Program-made: the position numbers and the translations under genes
Source: Gemmatimonadota bacterium
Lineage (GTDB): Bacteria; JAAXHH01
Length of the DNA: 27,672 bases
Assembly (NCBI GenBank): GCA_026713285.1
Contig: JAPOOT010000129.1
Span: 1 to 27,672, forward strand
Reading direction: 5' to 3'
Part shown: piece after piece, positions 6,615 to 12,832 of the stretch
Numbering within the stretch: the stretch's first letter is position 1
How the letters are laid out: every line of letters begins with the position of its first letter
The notes under the pieces: model-generated
Databases searched by the model: none
Seen by the model: the letters and a program-made list of their open reading frames with translations, nothing else
What the model was told of the DNA's origin: nothing

Positions 6615-7994
6615 TCAACGGCCGGGTTGCACGCTCTTCCCCAGGGCGCCGTCCAGCGTAGCCTGGGCGATCAGGTAATCGTACTGCGCGCCGGCCAGAT
6701 CGGATTTCGCCCGCGCCAGGGCTTCCTGCGCCGTAAAGACGTCCAGCAGCGTGCCGGAACCCACCCGGTACCGTTCCTCCGCCAGCCGGAGACTCTCCTC
6801 CGCCGCCACGATGTTGTCATTGCTGAGCGTGATGACTTCCCGGGCCGTATCCAGGTTGAGCAGCGCGCGTCTGATCGTCAGCGACGTGGTCCTGCGGGTC
6901 TGCCGCAGCGTCTCCTCCGCGATCAACTGCTGCGTCTGCGCCTGCGAAATCTCGGCATAGGTCTGCGTGCCATTCAGGATCGGCATGCTGAGATTCAAAT
7001 TGAAGGACAGCCGCCAGTTCTTGTCATAGGTGCCGTAGACATCCTGGAAACGAACGCCCGACCGGCTGTAACCTATGGATCCGGATATCGTCGGCCAGAG
7101 CCCGCCCCGGGCCATCTTCGTCCCGAGCAACGCGGTACGGATGCCGCCCTCATCCCGCTGGATGGCGGGATTGGTCAGTTCGGCCAGCCGAAGCGCGTCC
7201 TGTAAGCCCATGGGCGCCGTCATGTCGAGCGATCCGCTTTCCAGGGGATCTGCGATCCGGAACACCTCGCTGGAACCGATGCCCATGACGTTGGCCAGTT
7301 CGGCCCGGGCCTGCAAGACCGCATTCTCCTGGTTATGCAGGTTTATGCGCACGCCGCCAAGTTGGGCCCTGGTCTGCAGTACGTCCACACGGGCCACAGA
7401 ACCGATTTCGTACATACTCTGGGTCCGGCGCAACTGTTCCTCGTTCAGGCGAACCTGTTCTTCCGTCACTTCTTTGAGACGCAGGGCGCGCAGCAGGTTG
7501 TAGTACCGGGTCTTCACGTCCACGGTGACCTGGTTTTCGGTATTTACCTGGTCCAGAATCCCGGTGTCTACCAGTTGCCGTTCACGCCGGATCGTGTTCC
7601 AGTTCCTGCCGCCATCGTACAGGTCCATGCGCAGGAAGACGTTGTTGCTATAGTTCGTCCGGGTGCTTCCCTCCGCTACCTGGAGCTGGACGCCTTCGAC
7701 AATGATCGGAGTATCGCCGGAAGTCGTCCGATTCGCGTTAACTACGTTGGCGGTTAGCTGGGGCATGACACCTGTATAGGAACCGAGGACGGCGGCCTGC
7801 CGGACTTCCACCTGTTTCCGGGCGATCTCGATCTGGGGGTTGTTCTCCAGCGCGATCTGAATACACCGGTCCAGGGTGTAAAAAGCGCCCTGGTCGGGAC
7901 CGGTTCCGGCGTTCTGCGCGTGCGCTTTTTCCGCCGGGGTGAACAGGCCGGTCGCGATCAGGACGGCCCAGCAGATCGTATTCCGCATCATCAT
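6615..7994 (-). CDS. TolC-family outer membrane channel protein
   Basis: An outer-membrane trans-periplasmic channel for efflux or type I secretion. The 459-residue product has a signal peptide (about 1-26, ending AEKAHA), then the repeated outer membrane efflux architecture: LDRCIQIALENNPQIEIARKQ at the start of the first repeat, LRLAELTNPAIQRDEGGIRTA opening the second, and the LAEERYRVGSGTLLDVFTAQEALARAKSDLAGAQ-like end of the last (a classic TolC signature). Helices are long and alanine/glutamine rich. No membrane-fusion protein or pump lies beside it, so its partners must be encoded elsewhere. It is downstream of the sigma/RseB operon on the same strand, 159 bases away, with a palindrome in the gap; a stress-linked role is possible. 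The ATG follows a good AAGGAG. Confidence 0.9.
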   Translation of the reverse strand: MMMRNTICWAVLIATGLFTPAEKAHAQNAGTGPDQGAFYTLDRCIQIALENNPQIEIARKQVEVRQAAVLGSYTGVMPQLTANVVNANRTTSGDTPIIVEGVQLQVAEGSTRTNYSNNVFLRMDLYDGGRNWNTIRRERQLVDTGILDQVNTENQVTVDVKTRYYNLLRALRLKEVTEEQVRLNEEQLRRTQSMYEIGSVARVDVLQTRAQLGGVRINLHNQENAVLQARAELANVMGIGSSEVFRIADPLESGSLDMTAPMGLQDALRLAELTNPAIQRDEGGIRTALLGTKMARGGLWPTISGSIGYSRSGVRFQDVYGTYDKNWRLSFNLNLSMPILNGTQTYAEISQAQTQQLIAEETLRQTRRTTSLTIRRALLNLDTAREVITLSNDNIVAAEESLRLAEERYRVGSGTLLDVFTAQEALARAKSDLAGAQYDYLIAQATLDGALGKSVQPGR

Positions 7995-8069
7995 TGCTTA
8001 TCTCCTTGTTTCGATGGTAACGAAGGACCCTTTCAATAATTAGACGGATAACCAGCCGAAATCCCGCGC

Positions 8070-8089
8070 AACAGATCGATTTATCTGTT
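8070..8089. promoter_or_regulatory. Inverted repeat upstream of tolC-like gene
   Basis: AACAGAT-CGATTT-ATCTGTT is a perfect 7-base inverted repeat with a 6-base centre, 75 bases before the tolC-like start. There is no T-run on either side, so an operator for a dimeric repressor (efflux genes are often so controlled) fits better than a terminator. No regulator gene adjoins it. Confidence 0.4.
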
Positions 8090-8153
8090 AGACCCCGGAC
8101 AGAATGGAAGGTTTCCGATTAACTGAGAAAGCGGAGAGAGAGGACTCCGTCCG

Positions 8154-9293
8154 TCACCTGCGGCGTCGCCAGAGTATCAACAGGCCGATCGCGAGGACTC
8201 CCGCGCCCGCGCCGATCCACGAAGAATAACCCGTGGGAGAGGGAGATGCGGAGACTGCCGGCTTGATCGTGCAGAGCGAGGTGAGCAATTCGACGGATTC
8301 GCTCACGGCCACGTCGCCGATCACCGTGAAGAGCTTTCCATCGTAATGCCTGCGCAGAATGGAATAGGGGCCGCGGTCCCACACGCGCACGTCGCCGAGC
8401 AGTTCGGGAGTACCTCTCGGGGACGGTTGCGTCTCATCGGTAGAAGCGATCCGCTGGAAGAGCGAGATTCGCGAGAGGCCGTCGCTGTACATGAAATGCA
8501 CGAGCGGCTGGCCGTGGTGCTGAATGACGCGGCGCTGCTGGAGGGCGAATCCCGGTGGAACGTAAACCGGGGCGTTCAATCTGAAATCCGCTTCCTGCTG
8601 CACTTCGCTGATGGATCCACAGGCAATGACCTGATTGATTTCGACGGACTTGCCCGTCCATTCCTCTGTAGCGAAGAGGTCCGGCGGGATAGACGGATCC
8701 TTTTCGAATTCCGTCAGGAAGAGTTCCTCGACGAGTACGCCGGCTTCGTTGCGTTCTTCCGTCCGCATCACGAGGCCCGTTTCCTCGTCGATCCACGCCG
8801 TCAAGGTCATTCTGCCGGGATGGCGGGGCTTGAAAGCCAGGACGGCCATCGGACGGTCGAGCAGCCGGTCGGCGCCGGAAATCTCGAGTTCGTAGTTGGT
8901 TTGAAGCAGATCGAGACTGCTGAACTCCAAATTGATATCGAGCAAGTTGGAGTTCGACTGGCGGCGGTGCGAATAGAAGAGCGAGTCCCCCGAGGCCTTC
9001 CGCCGGTATATGTCGTCGTCCACGCGGATGATGACCTCGCGGATGCGGCCATCCGAGTCGGGGATGTCGATGCGGTCCCGGTCAGGACGCTGATGGGTTA
9101 TTCTCTGGACATAGCGGGTGGTGTCCCCCGCCGCGTTGAACCGCTGTTTCGTCAAGGTAGCGCGGTAGCTCACCCGGGCAGGGGCTTCCATGATCTTCTG
9201 GTAGGTAACATCCGGATCGACTGCGCGGACGGGAGAAGGGCTCGAGAGGCAGGCCGCGGCAACGAAACAGAGGAATACAGGTCGAAACATCAT
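8154..9293 (-). CDS. MucB/RseB-like sigma regulatory protein, membrane-anchored
   Basis: A 379-residue exported protein, third gene of the sigma unit. It has a signal peptide (about 1-24, ending SPVRA), an N-terminal LolA/RseB-type beta domain (about 26-205; for example VSYRATLTKQRF and the MTLTAWIDEETGLVMRTE stretch), and a smaller C-terminal domain (about 235-345; YVPPGFALQQRR, LVHFMYSDGLSRISLFQ) like the MucB/RseB C-terminal domain. The last 25 residues are a membrane helix ending in RRRR. In Proteobacteria RseB is a free periplasmic protein that binds the anti-sigma factor and senses mislocalised lipoprotein or LPS; here a tail anchor would hold it in the membrane. Its start is 10 bases after the anti-sigma stop. 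Role in sensing is inferred from family and position. Confidence 0.8.
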   Translation of the reverse strand: MMFRPVFLCFVAAACLSSPSPVRAVDPDVTYQKIMEAPARVSYRATLTKQRFNAAGDTTRYVQRITHQRPDRDRIDIPDSDGRIREVIIRVDDDIYRRKASGDSLFYSHRRQSNSNLLDINLEFSSLDLLQTNYELEISGADRLLDRPMAVLAFKPRHPGRMTLTAWIDEETGLVMRTEERNEAGVLVEELFLTEFEKDPSIPPDLFATEEWTGKSVEINQVIACGSISEVQQEADFRLNAPVYVPPGFALQQRRVIQHHGQPLVHFMYSDGLSRISLFQRIASTDETQPSPRGTPELLGDVRVWDRGPYSILRRHYDGKLFTVIGDVAVSESVELLTSLCTIKPAVSASPSPTGYSSWIGAGAGVLAIGLLILWRRRR

Positions 9294-9303
9294 GGCGTAT
9301 CGC

Positions 9304-9795
9304 CTATTCCTTGTAGTTGACCATGACGGAACCCAGGGTACCGCTGGTGAAAACGCTTTGATCCTCGATCAGGGCGTGTTCCTGCAGGATGAAGAACATA
9401 TCGTCGTTCGAGATCGTCTGCTGCACGGCCGGCGTATCGACCGGCCTGATCGACTGCCAGATCAGCCCGCCGGCCACCAGCAAAAGCGTGGCAGCGACTG
9501 CGATGAATTGACGGGGCTGCGTGGTGCGCGGCGCGTCCCTTTTTTTCATGCCCGGTACCATATGGGCGTGTGTCGTGCGTTCCAGAATCGCAGTCTGGAC
9601 TTCCGCTGCTACCACCGCCGTGGGCTTCTCCCGGCGGCAGCTGCGCAACATGCCGCGGACGGACTGCAATCCGCGCAATTCCCGCGCGCAACCGGGGCAG
9701 GACTCGATGTGCCGCGCGATTTCGGCGACTTCCTCGTTGCCGCACAAGCGTTCCAGGTAGTGCGTGAGCCGTTTCTTAATCTGGTTGCAGTTCAT
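9304..9795 (-). CDS. Zinc-finger (ZAS) anti-sigma factor
   Basis: A 163-residue single-pass membrane protein. The N-terminus carries the zinc-binding anti-sigma pattern C3, H29-x3-C33-x2-C36 (HIESCPGC), which holds the sigma factor on the cytoplasmic side. A membrane helix follows at about 97-113 (FIAVAATLLLVAGGLIW), leaving about 50 residues outside that could meet the RseB-like protein encoded next. It begins 9 bases after the sigma stop codon, with AGGA as ribosome-binding site inside the end of the sigma gene. The order sigma, anti-sigma, RseB-like is the same as rpoE-rseA-rseB. Confidence 0.88.
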   Translation of the reverse strand: MNCNQIKKRLTHYLERLCGNEEVAEIARHIESCPGCARELRGLQSVRGMLRSCRREKPTAVVAAEVQTAILERTTHAHMVPGMKKRDAPRTTQPRQFIAVAATLLLVAGGLIWQSIRPVDTPAVQQTISNDDMFFILQEHALIEDQSVFTSGTLGSVMVNYKE

Positions 9796-9804
9796 GGCTT
9801 GGTC

Positions 9805-10503
9805 CTATAGATCCAGGTATCCGGCGAGCCTTTTGGACAGCACGCGCTTCAACTTGAGCCGTCCGTGATGCAGCCGGGACATCACCGTCCCTTCGGGACA
9901 CTGAAGAATCTCCGCGATCTGCCGGTGGGAGAGACCTTCCAGGTCGAACAGCACGACAACGGTCCGGTGCCGCTCCGACAGGGTATCCAGCGCGGCCATG
10001 ATGGACCGCTTCAACTCGGCGTTCTCCAGCACCTCGTGCGGATTCTTCTCTGAGGACGGCAGATTGGAAACCAGAAACTGCTTTCCGGCGCCGCCGTTCC
10101 GCCCGCCGTAATCCGAAAAGGAGTACATGCGGCGTCGGGCCTCCCGCTTGCGGTAGTTGATACACTTGTTGATCAAAATGCGGTATAGCCAGGTCGAAAA
10201 CCTGTACTGCGTGTTGAACCGTTCCAGCGTTCGAAACACTTCGAGAAAGGCGTCCTGAACGAGGTCGCGCGCGTCATCGTGGCTCGCGAGCATCTGGTAC
10301 GCCACGGAATAGGCCTTCTCGCTGTAACGCCTCGTCATTTCGTCGAAGGCAGAGCCATCGCCTGATTTGGCTCGTTCCATCAACCTTCGTTCTTCTTCGC
10401 GCCGGTCTTCGCTCGCGCCCTGGGCGGCCGGTCTTTTCCGTTCCGCTACCGAATGGATTTTGCTGACGGTGTTCACCCGGTTACACCCCTGGTCCAATCC
10501 CAT
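9805..10503 (-). CDS. ECF RNA polymerase sigma factor (RpoE-like)
   Basis: A 232-residue sigma-70-family factor of the extracytoplasmic-function type. Region 2 spans about 53-121 (DDARDLVQDAFLEVFRTL and FSTWLYRILINKCINYRKRE), region 4 about 164-222 (LSERHRTVVVLFDLEGLSHRQIAEIL, with the HTH CPEGTVMSRLHHGR). A charged N-terminal extension of about 40 residues precedes region 2; if the ATG at 10380 is used instead it disappears. The spacing to the anti-sigma gene is 9 bases. It probably directs an envelope-stress regulon and is held inactive by the next gene's product. I could not recognise its own -35/-10 target in the window. Confidence 0.92.
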   Translation of the reverse strand: MGLDQGCNRVNTVSKIHSVAERKRPAAQGASEDRREEERRLMERAKSGDGSAFDEMTRRYSEKAYSVAYQMLASHDDARDLVQDAFLEVFRTLERFNTQYRFSTWLYRILINKCINYRKREARRRMYSFSDYGGRNGGAGKQFLVSNLPSSEKNPHEVLENAELKRSIMAALDTLSERHRTVVVLFDLEGLSHRQIAEILQCPEGTVMSRLHHGRLKLKRVLSKRLAGYLDL

Positions 10504-10604
10504 GCGTCTCTGTGACTGAATCCGTATACATCCTCAATCGGTTTATCTTCACAAAATGGCCGGATTCACGGCTGTTAAATCGTTTTGAATACACGTTACG
10601 GATA

Positions 10605-11582
10605 CTATGCAAGGCTGATTTCATTGGATTTCCGATACATCTCGAGTGCCTTGTCGAGCTGTCTGCTCTTGTCGTAGATCATGCCGAGATACCGGTACGC
10701 CTGTTCATTGCGCGGTTCATGACGGAGCAGGGTTTCGAAGTGCTCGATCGCTTCCGCATGCTTATCCACGTGACAGTACGCCTTGCCCAGTTGGAGATAT
10801 ACCTCCGCTTTCGACCGGTCCACGTCCAACGCGCGGGAGAGTATCTTGATCGCTTCGTCGTAGATTCCGATAGTGATGTAAAGTATGCCGAGCTGGTAGC
10901 AGGCCCGGTAAGAATAAGGATCGTATTCAAGGGCGCGATGGAGGTCGGTCCTGGCATTCTCGAACTGTCCCATTTTCGCGTACAGCGCCGCACGGTCGAC
11001 CAGCGTATCTATATGTCCCGAATCGATCGCCAGGGCGCGATTGTAATGCTCAAGCGCGGTTTCCTGGGCGCCGAGGCGGCAGTACATCCTGCCCAGACTG
11101 CCCGTCGCGGCGGTGTGACCGGGATGCTGTTCGAGAATACGTCTGTACTGACGGATCGCCAGTTCGGTTTTACCCTTATTCGCGAGGATCTCCGCCCGGT
11201 TCATCATCTCGGAGATATCGTCGGTCCTGTTTTTTGGCGTTTCTTCGGCGTGTTGTTTCACCGGGACGGCAGACTCCGGCCGGGCAGGCTCTTCGGAACG
11301 AGGCGACACGCTCGCCACGGTTTCTTTCAAGGCATCGAAGGGATCGAAATGGGGAATGCTGCGGTCGTTCAGGCGCAATCCCACGTTGGAATTCAGATCG
11401 CGCGCCATGCGTGCTTTCCTGACTTTTACACTGAAGGCGCCGAACCGGTGGAGGTTCACTCGTTCGTCCCGGGAAATCGCCTCGTTTACTTCCGACAGGA
11501 ACGCGTTGAGCACTGCAGACACCCTGCGCCTGGAGACCTGGGTCCTGGATGCCACTTCGTTTACTAGCGATTCTCTGTTCAT
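10605..11582 (-). CDS. HU/IHF-type DNA-binding domain fused to TPR repeats
   Basis: A 325-residue cytoplasmic protein. Residues 1-88 are a full HU/IHF domain: LVNEVASRTQVSRRRVSAVLNAFL, then RVNLHRFGAFSVK and the C-terminal IPHFDPFDALKETV. The arm tip, normally GRNPQTG, reads ARDLNSN, so the intercalating proline that kinks DNA is Leu63. A flexible linker (about 89-123) leads to about six TPR units (124-325) with the usual G-x-Y/A-x-x-A-IxxYxxALxxxP spacing. The frame is open further upstream, but the ATG at 11582 aligns with HU and has GGAG before it. It lies 101 bases upstream of the sigma gene on the same strand. The fusion suggests a nucleoid-linked protein that recruits partners; that role is inference. 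Confidence 0.85.
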   Translation of the reverse strand: MNRESLVNEVASRTQVSRRRVSAVLNAFLSEVNEAISRDERVNLHRFGAFSVKVRKARMARDLNSNVGLRLNDRSIPHFDPFDALKETVASVSPRSEEPARPESAVPVKQHAEETPKNRTDDISEMMNRAEILANKGKTELAIRQYRRILEQHPGHTAATGSLGRMYCRLGAQETALEHYNRALAIDSGHIDTLVDRAALYAKMGQFENARTDLHRALEYDPYSYRACYQLGILYITIGIYDEAIKILSRALDVDRSKAEVYLQLGKAYCHVDKHAEAIEHFETLLRHEPRNEQAYRYLGMIYDKSRQLDKALEMYRKSNEISLA

Positions 11583-11744
11583 GGTGCTCCGGCTATGCTG
11601 AGGCGAAGTCGCAGTCGCCATCGGGGCGCCCGTCCCGGCTTGGCGACGACGACCGCCGTATATCGCGTTCTGCCAGTGACGTTTCAGGAAGGTCAAGCGC
11701 TGGCGCGCCTGGCCGCGTCATCTGGCTGTTAAGTATTATGGTCG

Positions 11745-11781
11745 TGACACCGAAAATCGGCCGTGTCATGCCGCATGTCAA
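11745..11781 (-). promoter_or_regulatory. TTGACA box and inverted repeat upstream of HU-TPR gene
   Basis: Minus strand: TTGACA at 11781-11776, then a nested inverted repeat, TGACAC/GTGTCA arms (11745-11750 and 11763-11768) around CCGA/TCGG. No clear -10 sits 17 bases from the TTGACA. This is the only structure seen in the 259-base gap 11583-11841, apart from the hairpin at its end. Confidence 0.3.
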
Positions 11782-11815
11782 GCAAGAATGAATGAGCCGT
11801 GCCCTAATCGACCCT

Positions 11816-11840
11816 GCCCGCGCAATAAAAGCGCACGGGC
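11816..11840 (-). terminator. GC-rich hairpin after DUF6807 gene, without T-run
   Basis: GCCC-GCGC and GCGC-(AC)-GGGC pair around AATAAAA, starting one base after the stop codon of the DUF6807 gene. No T-tract follows on the minus strand, so it may protect the transcript end or be a poor terminator. Confidence 0.3.
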
Positions 11841-11841
11841 A

Positions 11842-12765
11842 CTACGTCCGGTCACGCCTGTCCGATACCGTCACGTAGGACCGGTACAGGTCTTCGATCT
11901 CCCCTTCACCGGGCACGTCGTCCAGCACCAGGAATCCGTAACGGAGATGAAGGCTTTCCGTTGGCCGGATCGTAAGGTCTTCTTCCATGAGCGGCCCCGT
12001 GCCCAGCAGGTTGCGGCGGGTAAACCAGTGCACCGGGTGGCGAAGGTTTCGCGGATGGTCCATGAGCACCACCATGCCACCCTGGGCGCCCGCGGCGCCG
12101 ACCCACCTGTCCCGTGTTCTCATGATGGATTCGTGTCCGCTGCGGCCGCTGCCGCTCGTATGGAACGCGTCCGCGAACGGAGGTCCCATTCGCAGGACCA
12201 ACCCGCTGTAACGGGCGGCCCGCGAAGCCCCCATGGTGATTTCCTCCCCGATCGGAGTGATCACCGATTCGATTAGCCAGAGACAGCCGCCGGCCCGGTC
12301 GGTCTCCAGGAACTCGAACCGCCGCGACTCCGTGATCAACGGACGGTCGTTGCGGTCCAGCCAGGTGAGATCCTCGCCGATGGCGACGTCGGATCCCCGA
12401 TTCTCAACCGGTGTGAAGCCATCGTGGCGCTGAACGCCGTGGCTGTCCGGAACAGGAACGTATTCACCCTGCTCCGGCAGGTACCAGGAACCTCCCCAGA
12501 AATTGGTGTCGTTGACGTGCACCCAGCCGAAATACAACCCCGTGTGCCAGGTGTGGTCGTCGGGACGGTATTCGCTGACCAGGCCGCCGGAAGGGGTGTA
12601 AACCGGATGAAAACAGGGCTTGGGCGATTCGTCCCGCGGCAACCGGCCGGTCGCGGCGTTGTACCGGCACAGCAACCGGCGGTCCGAATAGACCTCGAAC
12701 CCGTCCGCTTCGTTGACTTCGAGCCGAAGATGGCTTAGGTTACTTTTGAGTGCGTCTGGTCTCAT
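11842..12765 (-). CDS. DUF6807 (PmoA-like) family protein
   Basis: A 307-residue soluble protein without a signal peptide. The conserved family segment is visible: KPCFHPVYTPSGG (about 49-61) followed by PDDHTWHTGLYFGWVHVN (about 67-84) and NFWGG, with clustered histidines; near the middle is the PIGEEITMGASRAARYSGLVLR-type segment. Databases label the family methane oxygenase PmoA, but it has no relation to methane monooxygenase; members occur near sugar-degradation and oxidoreductase genes and have a galactose-mutarotase-like beta fold. Function here is unknown, possibly carbohydrate related. The ATG has a strong TGGAGGT before it. It is divergent from the TonB receptor gene. Confidence 0.8.
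   Translation of the reverse strand: MRPDALKSNLSHLRLEVNEADGFEVYSDRRLLCRYNAATGRLPRDESPKPCFHPVYTPSGGLVSEYRPDDHTWHTGLYFGWVHVNDTNFWGGSWYLPEQGEYVPVPDSHGVQRHDGFTPVENRGSDVAIGEDLTWLDRNDRPLITESRRFEFLETDRAGGCLWLIESVITPIGEEITMGASRAARYSGLVLRMGPPFADAFHTSGSGRSGHESIMRTRDRWVGAAGAQGGMVVLMDHPRNLRHPVHWFTRRNLLGTGPLMEEDLTIRPTESLHLRYGFLVLDDVPGEGEIEDLYRSYVTVSDRRDRT
12713..12741 (+). promoter_or_regulatory. Candidate promoter for receptor operon inside DUF6807 gene
   Basis: TTGACT (five of six) and TAGGTT (three of six) with a 17-base spacer lie within the first codons of the opposite gene. As only 28 bases separate that gene from the leader ORF, the receptor promoter must lie inside it or further off. Confidence 0.3.
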
Positions 12766-12793
12766 GGCTGGTACCTCCAGGAAGGATTACCTG

Positions 12794-12832
12794 ATGCGAC
12801 GGACCCCGTGCAATCCCGATTGGTTACTATGA
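12794..12832 (+). other. 12-codon leader ORF ending on the receptor start codon
   Basis: ATG at 12794 has a strong ribosome-binding site (AGGAAGG, 8 bases upstream). It reads MRRTPCNPDWLL and stops at TGA 12830-12832, which overlaps the receptor ATG (12829) in an ATGA. The receptor ATG itself has no Shine-Dalgarno, so it may be reached by coupling from this short ORF. Confidence 0.4.

Noticed and set aside
11842..12765. Methane monooxygenase subunit (the PmoA label)
   Set aside because: The protein is soluble and lacks membrane helices; only the DUF6807 segments are present. The PmoA name of this family is a historical misnomer.
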